From Alphaproteobacteria bacterium (GTDB lineage: Bacteria > Pseudomonadota > Alphaproteobacteria > Rhodobacterales > Rhodobacteraceae), in NCBI GenBank assembly GCA_030425925.1, contig JAUHZO010000002.1, positions 62,001 to 126,000 of the forward strand: DNA of 64,000 nt, in the 5' to 3' direction. Positions within the stretch are counted from its first letter, which is position 1. The number at the start of each line of letters is the position of its first letter. Below, piece after piece: positions 10,275 through 18,749 of the stretch. The notes beneath the pieces are model-generated. The model was given only the letters and a program-made list of their open reading frames with translations, had not been told where the DNA came from and searched no databases. The position numbers and the translations under genes were made by a program.

Positions 10275-11882
10275 ATGCAAATCACCATGCAGCTCAGGGC
10301 CAATCACCACTATCCATCCCGCCGTTCCGCCGTTGCCGCGGACAACCTTGTTTCGACGTCGCATCCGCTTGCCGCGCAAGCCGGTCTGTCTATGCTGGCG
10401 CGCGGCGGCAATGCCGTCGATGCCGCCCTCGCGGCAGCGATCACCCTGACGGTTGTCGAGCCGTCCGGGAACGGGATCGGGTCTGATGCCTTTGCCATTC
10501 TCTGGGATGGCACAGAGTTGCATGGCCTCAATGCCTCGGGCCGGTCACCCGCCGGCTGGGGGCCCGACAGGTTCAAGGGGCTGGACCATGTCCCCTTTCG
10601 CGGTTGGGAAAGCGTGACCGTGCCGGGTGCCGTGTCTGCCTGGGTGGACCTGTCTGCGCGGTTCGGCAAACTGCCGTTCGAAACCCTGTTCGAGCCGGCG
10701 ATTGGTTATGCCGAGGCGGGTTTTCCCGTGTCTCCCGTCATCGCAACGCTGTGGCAGCGCGCAGGCGATCAACTTGGCGACCAGCCCGGATTTGCCGAAA
10801 CCTTTCTGCCTGGCGGCCGCGCCCCCGCGGCGGGCGCGTACTTCCAAAGCCCCGGACATGCGCGCACCCTGCAATTGATCGCCGAAACTAAGGGCCGTGC
10901 GTTCTACGAGGGCGAGATCGCAGAAGAAATTGCCGCCTTTGCCAAGGCGCACGGTGCCGCGCTGACCGTCGAGGACATGGCCGCACACAAGGCAGACTGG
11001 TGCGGGACGATTTCGCGCCGTTTCGATGACGTCTCCCTGCACGAAATCCCGCCCAACGGACAGGGCATCGCAGCGCTCATGGCGCTGGGTATTCTTTCGC
11101 AAACCGGCATCCGCGACCTGGATGCTGACGATCCGATGGCCGCGCATCTGCAGATCGAGGCTATGAAACTGGCGCTGCGCGACACCGAAGCCTATGTCGC
11201 CGACCTCGATCATATGCGGCACGTGACAGTCGAGGACCTTCTGGACGACGGCTACCTCGCCTCCCGCGCCCGCGAGATCGATCTGAACACCGCGACGAAT
11301 TTCGGTGCAGGCGCACCAAGACACGGCGGAACAGTCTACCTGACGGCGGCCGATGCGTCGGGCATGATGGTATCCTTCATTCAGTCGAACTATGCCGGCT
11401 TTGGTTCGGGCGTTGTCGTGCCGGGGACCGGCGTTGCGTTGCAGAACCGCGGAGCGGGGTTCTCGCTCGATCCCCGGCATCAGAACTTTGTCGGACCGAA
11501 CAAGCGTCCTTTCCACACGATCATTCCGGGCTTTCTCATGGGAGCGGAAGACCCGATCATGAGCTTCGGCGTCATGGGGGGACCGATGCAGGCGCAGGGC
11601 CACGTTCAGATGGTGTTGCGGACGCAGCTTTTCGGACAGGACCCGCAAATGGCCGTGGACGCACCCAGATGGAGAGTGACGGACGGGCTGGGCGTGGCCT
11701 GCGAGTCCACGATGGATGTGGACGCTGTGGATCGGCTGCGCGCGATGGGACACGACATCACGCTCGAAGCCCCGGACAACGCCTTCGGCTTTGGCGGAGC
11801 ACAGCTGATCCATCGCCTGCCCGGACGCGGGTATGTGGCCGGATCGGACCCAAGGAAGGACGGGGCCGCCGTCGGATTCTAG
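10275..11882 (+). CDS. ggt: gamma-glutamyltransferase family protein, no signal peptide
   Basis: Ntn hydrolase that transfers or hydrolyses gamma-glutamyl groups, for example from glutathione. Family blocks include [20 protein letters not shown] and [18 protein letters not shown] near the N-terminus. The autoprocessing site lies in HGGTVYLT, with T353 as the expected new N-terminal nucleophile; the small subunit continues [14 protein letters not shown] and [11 protein letters not shown]. Unlike classical periplasmic enzymes there is no signal sequence, so it is probably cytoplasmic and acts after import. A second ATG at 10287 is also possible; AGGAA lies just before the first. It is the last gene of the cluster and abuts the IS remnant. 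Confidence 0.9.
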   Translation: MQITMQLRANHHYPSRRSAVAADNLVSTSHPLAAQAGLSMLARGGNAVDAALAAAITLTVVEPSGNGIGSDAFAILWDGTELHGLNASGRSPAGWGPDRFKGLDHVPFRGWESVTVPGAVSAWVDLSARFGKLPFETLFEPAIGYAEAGFPVSPVIATLWQRAGDQLGDQPGFAETFLPGGRAPAAGAYFQSPGHARTLQLIAETKGRAFYEGEIAEEIAAFAKAHGAALTVEDMAAHKADWCGTISRRFDDVSLHEIPPNGQGIAALMALGILSQTGIRDLDADDPMAAHLQIEAMKLALRDTEAYVADLDHMRHVTVEDLLDDGYLASRAREIDLNTATNFGAGAPRHGGTVYLTAADASGMMVSFIQSNYAGFGSGVVVPGTGVALQNRGAGFSLDPRHQNFVGPNKRPFHTIIPGFLMGAEDPIMSFGVMGGPMQAQGHVQMVLRTQLFGQDPQMAVDAPRWRVTDGLGVACESTMDVDAVDRLRAMGHDITLEAPDNAFGFGGAQLIHRLPGRGYVAGSDPRKDGAAVGF

Positions 11883-11925
11883 CAAGGCCCGCGTTGTCTT
11901 GGAATGGGGTCGACTCGTGCCAAGA

Positions 11926-13069
11926 CCGGTGCCGACTACGGCGAGAAGAGCAGCGATCGGCTGGCGCAACGGAATGGCTAGCGCGACCGTGTCTGGCAGA
12001 CGCGGGCGGGCAGCGTGGAATTGCGCATGCCCCGACTGCGCCCGGTTCTTATTTCCCGTCCTTTCTCGAGCCACGGCGCTCGGTGGAGAAGGCGCTGACG
12101 ACAGTCATCCAGGAAGCCTACGCTCATGGCGTATCCACCCGTGCCATGGACGACCTCGTGCAGGTGATGGGGGGCACCGGCATCTCGAAGAGCCAGGTCA
12201 GCCGGTTGTGCGAAGAAATCGACGACCGTGTCGATGCCTGCCTGACCCGACCCATCGAGGGGCAATGGCCTTACCTGTGGATCGATGCCACCTACCTGAA
12301 GGTGCGCCAAGGCGGGCGCATCGTCAGCGTCGCGGTCACGCTCGCGGTGGGCGTGAACATGGATGGCCGACGTGAGGTCCTCGGCATGGCGATCGGTGCC
12401 TCCGAGGCCGAACCCTTCTGGACCGAGTTCCAGCGCGATCTCGTCCGACGCGGCCTGTCAGGCGTGAAGCTGGTGATCTCGGACGCGCACGAGGGCATCA
12501 AGGCGGCCACCGCCCGCGTCCTGTCCACCACGTGGCAGCGCTGCCGCGTGCATTTCCAGCGCAATGCCCTGGCCCATGCCGGCAAGAGCAGCCGTCGGGT
12601 CGTTTCGGCTTTCATCGCGACAGCCTTTGCCCAGCCCGACCACGCGGCGGCCATAGCGCAATGGCGTCAGGTCGCGGATCAGATGCGCCCGAAGCTGCCA
12701 AAACTCGCCACCTTGATGGATGGTGCGGAAGAAGACGTCCTCGCCTACATTGGGGCTCCGCCCGTTCTTGCCTCAAACCGTCCCCCGGACGGTTTGCCGC
12801 TACGCGGACCGGCGCGAACTCCCCAGCAGCACCAGACGAAACTGCACAGCACGACTCCAATCGAGCGCCTGAACGGCGAAATCAAGCGGCGCATCGACGT
12901 CGTGGGCATCTTTCCGAACGAGGCATCCATCCGCCGCCTCGTTGGCGCAATCCTGATGGAGCAGACCGAGGAATGGACGGTCCAGCGCGATCGCTACATG
13001 ACGCTGGAAACGCTGGCCCCGGTCTGCGATGATGTCTTGGTCAGCCGGCCTGCGGCGCAGCGCGACTGA
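11926..13069 (+). pseudogene. IS256-family transposase, disrupted
   Basis: Broken DDE transposase. Reading from about 11926 gives [18 protein letters not shown], then an amber TAG where the family has Tyr (RNGYRDR). Translation resumes as [21 protein letters not shown], and a single-base deletion near 12046 shifts the frame (family: RPGSYFP). The rest is open to 13069 with all catalytic residues: D in [12 protein letters not shown] in [12 protein letters not shown] and E in [13 protein letters not shown]. There is also an extra stretch of about 21 residues with a palindrome between DVLAYI and HQTKLHST. 5' truncation, nonsense codon and frameshift together make it inactive. Confidence 0.9.
12774..12796. 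repeat. palindrome within in-frame insertion in transposase remnant
   Basis: CAAACCGTCC-ccc-GGACGGTTTG is a perfect 10+10 palindrome. It lies in a block of about 63 bases (roughly 12750-12814) that adds residues not expected in IS256 transposases, which normally run from the LAYM-type motif straight into the QHRTKLHST-type motif. Confidence 0.6.
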
Positions 13070-13140
13070 CAAGCTCGACCCGCCGGTGAGCACGAGGCCC
13101 GTCGTGAGCTACACCATCTGCTGGGACATCATCGGTTGTG

Positions 13141-13356
13141 CAACCTGTTCCACCGGCGCTGTTGGGGCTCAGAACCTCCACGGCCAACGAAGAAGAGCAA
13201 CGGCGGCAGCACCGCCTTCTCCCAAGCGCTGGATTGAATGCAAGAAAGCCTTTGGCCAACGCCTGCGGCGATCTTTCTGTTGTCCGGATGGCCGCCGGGC
13301 TGGCGCGACACCGGCTTGACCCTGGAAGCTGCCTGATTTACTGACACGTTCACCGA
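13141..13356. other. intergenic region between IS remnant and tRNA-Gly
   Basis: No gene was recognised. Open frames on the minus strand here run into the antisense of the tRNA and give a known artefact product. A tRNA promoter is expected just upstream of 13357 but no clear consensus boxes were identified. Confidence 0.4.
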
Positions 13357-13430
13357 GCGGGCGTTGTGTAATGGTAAGACCCTTGCCTTCCAAGCAAGAG
13401 ATACGGGTTCGATTCCCGTCGCCCGCTCCA
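13357..13430 (+). tRNA. tRNA-Gly (anticodon TCC)
   Basis: Full cloverleaf of 74 bases including encoded CCA. The acceptor stem pairs GCGGGCG with CGCCCGC, the anticodon stem CTTGC/GCAAG closes loop CTTCCAA (anticodon TCC at 13389-13391), and the T arm is ACGGG-TTCGATT-CCCGT. It reads GGA and probably other GGN glycine codons. tRNA 3' ends are common integration points, which may explain the mobile element debris beside it. Confidence 0.96.
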
Positions 13431-13627
13431 AGCCCTGCCATGACCTCTGGTTCATATCATCCGCATGCAAGAGACCCCCGCGCGGCTGGTTCCGGCAATT
13501 GCCGGGCTGCGGCGATCGTGGCATGGCTTTTCGGGCCGGGCTGGGCTAACACCGCTGCCGCGGCGATGCGTGCCCACTGGCGCTGCAAGGCTGCCAAGGA
13601 TGTGCGACAGCGAGGAAAGGAGAGGCC

Positions 13628-15427
13628 ATGGCCCGTCAACCGGCCCCGACAAGCGAGTCCGAGGAACGTGCGAAATCCCGCAGGCTGGGCTCACTTGCGG
13701 CCCTGTGGCCATTCCTGAGCCCCTATCGCGCGCTCATGGCCGCGGCGATCTTTGCGCTGATCGCCACCGCCTGCATCTCGTTGCTTCTGCCCATGGCGGT
13801 GCGCCGCGTGGTGGACAATTTCAACGCCGCCGATGGCGCGCTGCTGGACCAGTATTTCGGGGCTTTCCTGGCGATTGCCGGTCTGCTCGCGCTGGGCACC
13901 GCATTGCGCTATGCGCTGGTCACGCGGCTGGGCGAACGGGTGGTGGCCGATATACGCAAGGCGGTGTTCAACCGCGTGCTGGCGCTGAGCCCGGCCTTTT
14001 ACGAGCGGATCATGACCGGCGAGGTGCTGAGCCGGATCACCACGGACACCACGCTGATCCTGTCGGTGATCGGCTCTTCGATCTCGATCGCGCTGCGCAA
14101 CATCCTGCTGTTCCTGGGCGGCCTTGTGCTGATGCTGTTCACCTCGGCCAAGCTGACCGGGCTGGTGCTGCTGATCGTGCCGGTTGTCATCGTGCCGATC
14201 CTGACGCTGGGCCGCCGGGTGCGGCGGCTGTCGAAGGAAAACCAGGACTGGATCGCGGCCTCGTCGGGCAATGCCTCGGAGGCGCTGACCAGCGTGCAGA
14301 CGGTGCAGGCCTACACCCACGAGGCGCAATCGCAGGACGCCTTTGGCGCGGTCACGGAAAAGAGTTTCGACGCGGCGCGGCGGCGGATCTGGACCCGGGC
14401 GGCGATGACCGCCATCGTGATCTTTCTGGTCTTCACCGGCATCGTCGGCGTCTTGTGGGTGGGCGCGTGGGACGTGCGGGCGGGGCTGATGTCGGCGGGC
14501 ACGCTGATCCAGTTCGTGATCTATGCCATCATGGTGGCGGGTGCCGTGGCGGCCCTGTCGGAAGTGTTCGGCGAGTTGCAGCGCGCGGCCGGCGCGACGG
14601 AGCGTCTGGTGGAGTTGCTGGAGGCGCAAGACAGCGTGCGCGATCCCGAGGAGGCCCGCGCGCTGGCGCAGCCGGTTCAGGGGGCCATCCGGTTCGAAGG
14701 GGTTTCGTTCCGCTATCCGTCGCGGCCCGACACCAAGGCGCTGGATGCAGTGGATCTGGAGATCCGCCCGGGCGAGACAGTGGCTCTGGTGGGGCCGTCG
14801 GGGGCGGGCAAGACCACGGTGATCCAGTTGATCCAGCGGTACTACGACCCGCAGGCGGGGGCGGTGACGCTGGACGGGATCGACCTGCGGCAGATGAACC
14901 GCGCCGATTTCCGCCGGCATGTCGCGCTGGTGCCGCAGGACCCGGTGATCTTTGCCGCCTCGGCCCGGGACAATATCGGTTTTGGCCGCCCCGGCGCAAC
15001 GGCGGAAGAGATCGAGGCCGCCGCGCGTGCGGCGGCGGCGCATGATTTCATCACCGCCCTGCCGGACGGCTATGACACCTGGCTGGGCGAACGGGGGGTG
15101 ATGCTGTCGGGCGGGCAGAAGCAGCGGGTGGCGATTGCCCGTGCGATCCTGCGCGACGCGCCGGTGCTGCTGCTGGACGAGGCCACCTCGGCGCTGGATG
15201 CCGAAAGCGAGCGCGCGGTACAGCAGGCGGTGGACGTGCTGGCCCGCGGGCGCACCACGATCATCGTGGCGCACCGGCTGGCAACGGTGAAGAAGGCCGA
15301 CCGGATTGTCGTCATGGACCAGGGCCGGGTGGTGGCCATCGGCGCGCATGACGCCCTGGTGGCCGAAGGCGGGCTTTATGCCCGCCTGGCGCGGCTGCAA
15401 TTCACCGACGGGATGGCGGCGGAATGA
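13628..15427 (+). CDS. ABC exporter, fused membrane and ATPase domains (MsbA-like)
   Basis: Half-transporter that works as a homodimer in the inner membrane, exporting lipid or drug-like substrates. Residues 1-310 form the six-helix ABC membrane domain (ALMAAAIFALIATACISLLL is the first segment). The ATPase domain has Walker A GPSGAGKTT near residue 390, Q-loop ALVPQDPVIFAAS, signature MLSGGQKQRVAIARA, Walker B VLLLDEATSALD and H-loop IVAHRLAT. The 599 residues match the MsbA/multidrug subfamily. GGAAAGGAGAGG precedes the ATG. A repeat-like palindrome starts right after the stop. The substrate is not indicated by neighbours. Confidence 0.92.
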   Translation: MARQPAPTSESEERAKSRRLGSLAALWPFLSPYRALMAAAIFALIATACISLLLPMAVRRVVDNFNAADGALLDQYFGAFLAIAGLLALGTALRYALVTRLGERVVADIRKAVFNRVLALSPAFYERIMTGEVLSRITTDTTLILSVIGSSISIALRNILLFLGGLVLMLFTSAKLTGLVLLIVPVVIVPILTLGRRVRRLSKENQDWIAASSGNASEALTSVQTVQAYTHEAQSQDAFGAVTEKSFDAARRRIWTRAAMTAIVIFLVFTGIVGVLWVGAWDVRAGLMSAGTLIQFVIYAIMVAGAVAALSEVFGELQRAAGATERLVELLEAQDSVRDPEEARALAQPVQGAIRFEGVSFRYPSRPDTKALDAVDLEIRPGETVALVGPSGAGKTTVIQLIQRYYDPQAGAVTLDGIDLRQMNRADFRRHVALVPQDPVIFAASARDNIGFGRPGATAEEIEAAARAAAAHDFITALPDGYDTWLGERGVMLSGGQKQRVAIARAILRDAPVLLLDEATSALDAESERAVQQAVDVLARGRTTIIVAHRLATVKKADRIVVMDQGRVVAIGAHDALVAEGGLYARLARLQFTDGMAAE

Positions 15428-15433
15428 CGGCCG

Positions 15434-15488
15434 GCGGGACGGCGCTGTTTCGGCCGCTGGCCGAAAGGCGCCCCGCCCGCCGTCCCGC
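15434..15488. repeat. structured palindromic repeat, copy 1
   Basis: The outer arms GCGGGACGGCG (15434-15444) and CGCCGTCCCGC (15478-15488) are perfectly complementary; inside is a second hairpin, TTTCGGCC-gct-GGCCGAAA. It begins 6 bases after the exporter stop codon and may act as a terminator. A second copy with the same layout and a shared 3' half (CGCCCCGCCCGCCGTCCCGC) lies at 54194-54266. Confidence 0.8.
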
Positions 15489-15660
15489 AGGGCGTTGCGC
15501 CCGGAAGGCATAGCGCGCGATCCGCTCGGGATTCGCCGGAACGAAGGTTCCCCCGAAACGCTGCGTCATGGTGCCGATGCCGCTGCGTTGCGCGGGCTTG
15601 CGCGCGGGGGCAAAGCTTTCCAGACTGTTGCTCAGGCCGAAAACGGGAGGAGACGGGCGC

Positions 15661-17559
15661 ATGGCATATGCCGGGATGGCGGATCGCAGCGCGATCGAAC
15701 AGGAAGGGCCCTGGGCGGACCGGGCGGTGCCCGCGACGCTCTGGGCGCAGTTGTCGGAGACGGCGGCGCGCTTTCCCGACCGCAGGGCGGTCAGCTACCA
15801 GCTGCTCTCGGGCCCGGACGACAAGGCGGAAACCCTGACCTGGGCAGCGTTGCGCGATCAGGTGGCGCGGGCGGCCAACCTGTTCCGCAGCCTTGGCGTG
15901 GCCGAGGGCGACACGGTGGCCTATGTCCTGCCCAATTGCAACGAGACCATTGCCGCGCTTCTGGGCGGGGCGGTGGCCGGGATCGTGAACCCGATCAACC
16001 CGCTGCTGGAGCCCGAACAGATCGCCGCCATCCTGCGCGAGACCGATGCACGGGTCGTGGTGACGCTGAAGGCTTTTCCCAAGACCGATGTGGCGCAGAA
16101 GATGGCCGAGGCGGTGCGCAATGCGCCGCGGGTGCATACCGTGCTGGAGGTGGATCTCAACCGCTATCTGACACCGCCGAAATCCTGGCTGGTACCGTTG
16201 ATCCGCCCGAAGAACCCCGGCAACCATCATGCCGATATCCGCGACTTTCGCGCGGAACTGGAGAAACAGCCCGCGGCGCTGCAATTTGCCGACAGCGAAG
16301 GGGACCGGGTTGCGGCCTATTTCCACACCGGCGGCACCACCGGCATGCCCAAGATCGCCCAGCACCGCTATTCCGGCATGATCTACAACGGCTGGCTGGG
16401 CGCGCGGGTGCTGTTCAACGAAGACGACACGATGATCTGCCCCCTGCCGCTGTTTCACGTCATGGCGACCCAGGCGCTGCTGATGGCGGCGATCGCCGCG
16501 GGCAGCCATGTGGTCTTTCCCACCCCGGCGGGCTATCGCGGCGAAGGCGTGATGGACAATTTCTGGAAGCTCTGCGAACGCTGGGGGGTGACCTATATCA
16601 TCACGGTGCCCACCGCGGTGGCGGCGCTGATGCAGCGCCCGCTGGATGCCGATCTGAGCCGGGTGAAATTCGCGATCTCGGGGTCGGCACCGATGCCGCT
16701 GGAACTGTTCCGGCGCTTTCAGGAAACCTGCAAGCTGGAGATCTGCGAAGCGTACGGGCTGACCGAGGCGACCTGCCTTGTGTCCACCAACCCGCCAGAT
16801 GGCGAGAAGAAGATCGGCTCGGTCGGTCTGCCGTTTCCCTATACCGACGTTCGGATCGTCAAGCTGGTGGAGGGCGAGCCGCAGGTCTGCGGGCCTGACG
16901 AGGTGGGCGAGATCTGCGTTTCGAACCCTGGCGTCTATGCCGGGCACACCTATACCGAAATGGCCAAGAATGCCGATCTGTTTCATTGGGGCACGCATCT
17001 GCGCACCGGGGATCTGGGGCGGCTGGATGCGGATGGTTATCTGTGGATCACCGGCCGGGCCAAGGATCTGATCATCCGCGGCGGGCACAATATCGACCCG
17101 GCCGAGATCGAGGAGGCGCTCCTGGCGCATCCGGCCGTGGCCTTTGCCGGGGCCATCGGCCAGCCCGATGCCCATGCCGGCGAACTGCCCTGCGCCTTTG
17201 TCGAACTGGTGGCCGGGGCCGAGGCAACCGAGGCGGCCCTGCTGGAGCATTGCCGGGTGCATGTGCATGAACGCGCCGCCCATCCCAAGCATCTGACCAT
17301 CCTGGCCGAACTGCCCAAGACCGCGGTGGGCAAGGTGTTCAAGCCCGATCTGCGCAAGCAGGCCATCACCCGGGTCTACAACGAGGCGCTGTCGCAGGCG
17401 GGGTCTGCCGCGCGCGTGGTGGCCGTCACCGACGACAAGACCCGCGGGCTGGTGGCGCAGGTTGCGGCGCATGGCGCGGACGAGGCCGAGATCGCGCAGG
17501 TTCTTGGCGCGTTCGTGCGGCCCTGGGAACTGGCCCGGACCGGGGGAGCAGCCGCCTAA
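15661..17559 (+). CDS. acyl-CoA synthetase (AMP-forming)
   Basis: ANL-superfamily ligase that activates a carboxylic acid to its acyl-CoA through an acyl-AMP. The P-loop reads YFHTGGTTGMPK near residue 221, followed by EAYGLTEATC, then GDLGRLDADGYLWITGRAKD and the C-terminal lysine motif LPKTAVGKVFKPDL. GGGAGGAGACGGGCGC directly precedes the ATG at 15661, giving 632 residues; an upstream in-frame start is less likely. A 50-residue extension follows the usual end (DDKTRGLVAQVAAHGADEAE). It is monocistronic between two repeat- or hairpin-rich gaps. Chain-length preference cannot be read. Confidence 0.88.
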   Translation: MAYAGMADRSAIEQEGPWADRAVPATLWAQLSETAARFPDRRAVSYQLLSGPDDKAETLTWAALRDQVARAANLFRSLGVAEGDTVAYVLPNCNETIAALLGGAVAGIVNPINPLLEPEQIAAILRETDARVVVTLKAFPKTDVAQKMAEAVRNAPRVHTVLEVDLNRYLTPPKSWLVPLIRPKNPGNHHADIRDFRAELEKQPAALQFADSEGDRVAAYFHTGGTTGMPKIAQHRYSGMIYNGWLGARVLFNEDDTMICPLPLFHVMATQALLMAAIAAGSHVVFPTPAGYRGEGVMDNFWKLCERWGVTYIITVPTAVAALMQRPLDADLSRVKFAISGSAPMPLELFRRFQETCKLEICEAYGLTEATCLVSTNPPDGEKKIGSVGLPFPYTDVRIVKLVEGEPQVCGPDEVGEICVSNPGVYAGHTYTEMAKNADLFHWGTHLRTGDLGRLDADGYLWITGRAKDLIIRGGHNIDPAEIEEALLAHPAVAFAGAIGQPDAHAGELPCAFVELVAGAEATEAALLEHCRVHVHERAAHPKHLTILAELPKTAVGKVFKPDLRKQAITRVYNEALSQAGSAARVVAVTDDKTRGLVAQVAAHGADEAEIAQVLGAFVRPWELARTGGAAA

Positions 17560-17632
17560 ATTCCCCGCGCCTGCCGTTTCGTCGCCATGATTGGCCTTCA
17601 CTGTTTCCTCAGGAGAAACGGTGGAGGCCGCC

Positions 17633-18703
17633 ATGATCGAAGCGCTTCTGGCAATGCTGGCCCTGGGCGGGTTGTCATCCGTGATGGGCAATCTGGAACT
17701 GCCTTTCAAGCTTGTCCCGGACGGGGCCAAGGCCGGGGCCTCGGGCGGCGAGGAGGCCGACGAGAGCGAGCCGGCGCCTGACCCGCTCTTGCCGACCGAG
17801 GGTGCCGATCTGCTGTTCGGTCAGGGGTCGGATGACGTCATCGACGGCTTGGGCGGCGACGACTCGCTCAACGGCCGCGATGGGGACGACACGCTGGAGG
17901 GTGGTCACGGTCAGGATACGCTCAAGGGCGGCGATGGCGGCGACGCGCTGTCCGGCGGGGCCGGGGATGACGTCGTGACGGGCAATTCCGGGCATGACCT
18001 GCTGCAAGGCGGGCAGGGCGACGACCTGATGCAGGGCGGCACCGGGCTGGACACGCTGATGGGCGGGTCGGGGCATGACGTCATGGATGGCGGCATGTGG
18101 CACGATCTGATGGACGGCGAAGGCGGTGACGACAGCCTGACCGGCGGCAGCGGCAACGACACCCTGCTGGGCGGCGGCGGGGCGGATGTGCTTCTTGGCC
18201 AGGACGGGCCGGACGTGCTGCGCGGAGGGGTGGACGACGATCTGCTGATGGGCGGGCAGGATCAGGATTACCTGGACGGTCAGGCGGGCAATGACACGCT
18301 GATCGGTCAGCTGGGGCCGGACTGGCCCGGCGGTCTGCAGGGCGGATATGCCGCCTCCGCCCAGGACACTGATGCCGCCGACACGCTGCTGGGCGGCGAG
18401 GGCGACGATCTGCTGCTGGTGGGGCAGGGCGATCTGGCGATTGGCGGACCCGGGCAGGACCTGTTTGCGCTGGGGCCCTGGATTGCGGATGAAGAGGCGG
18501 TGATCGACGATTGGGTTCCGGACGAGGACGGGATCGAGGTGACCTATGACCAGACCACCGCCCCGCCGCTGATCGAGGTGCGCGACCTGGGCGGTGGTGA
18601 TGCCGGCATCTTTGCCGGCAACGTCCTGATTGCCGTGGTCGGCGGGGCCGCCGGCATTCTGGACGAAAGCGATATCGCGCTGGTGCCAGCCGAGCTTGGC
18701 TGA
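17633..18703 (+). CDS. RTX calcium-binding repeat protein, small
   Basis: Probable secreted protein of 356 residues built mostly from RTX nonapeptides of the form GGxGxDxLx: examples are DGLGGDDSLNGRDGDDTLEG and GGSGNDTLLGGGGADVLLGQ. Each repeat pair should form a calcium-binding beta roll. There is a short hydrophobic N-terminus (MIEALLAMLALGGLSSVMG), unusual for type I substrates, and a C-terminal non-repeat tail ending ILDESDIALVPAELG of the type that carries type I secretion signals. The ATG at 17633 has GGTGGAGG upstream; GTG at 17621 behind AGGAGA is an alternative. No type I secretion genes are nearby. Function unknown. Confidence 0.82.
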   Translation: MIEALLAMLALGGLSSVMGNLELPFKLVPDGAKAGASGGEEADESEPAPDPLLPTEGADLLFGQGSDDVIDGLGGDDSLNGRDGDDTLEGGHGQDTLKGGDGGDALSGGAGDDVVTGNSGHDLLQGGQGDDLMQGGTGLDTLMGGSGHDVMDGGMWHDLMDGEGGDDSLTGGSGNDTLLGGGGADVLLGQDGPDVLRGGVDDDLLMGGQDQDYLDGQAGNDTLIGQLGPDWPGGLQGGYAASAQDTDAADTLLGGEGDDLLLVGQGDLAIGGPGQDLFALGPWIADEEAVIDDWVPDEDGIEVTYDQTTAPPLIEVRDLGGGDAGIFAGNVLIAVVGGAAGILDESDIALVPAELG

Positions 18704-18749
18704 CGCGAAAAGGCGACTCTTGCCCGCGTCGGGCCCGTGCCGGTCTCCG

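Larger units (their letters stand above)
11925..13140 (+). mobile_element. decayed IS256-family insertion sequence
   Basis: Remnant of an IS256-family element. The left end and the first 50 or so transposase codons are missing; recognisable coding starts at about 11926, only 45 bases after the ggt stop. The right end is probably near 13110-13140, where CTACACCATCTGCTGGGAC resembles the terminal inverted repeat of related elements. No matching left repeat or target duplication was found. It sits between ggt and tRNA-Gly. Confidence 0.75.

Noticed and set aside
13169-13441. Minus-strand frame with DGNRTRISCLEGKGLTITQR
   Set aside because: This is the well-known artefact produced by translating the antisense of tRNA-Gly(TCC); it is not a gene.
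15376-17730. A 784-codon open frame on the minus strand
   Set aside because: Antisense shadow of the acyl-CoA synthetase gene, which has intact motifs and a good ribosome binding site.
17800-18450. Repetitive DNA as a possible CRISPR or minisatellite
   Set aside because: The periodicity follows RTX nonapeptide codons inside one open frame; there are no conserved direct repeats with unique spacers.
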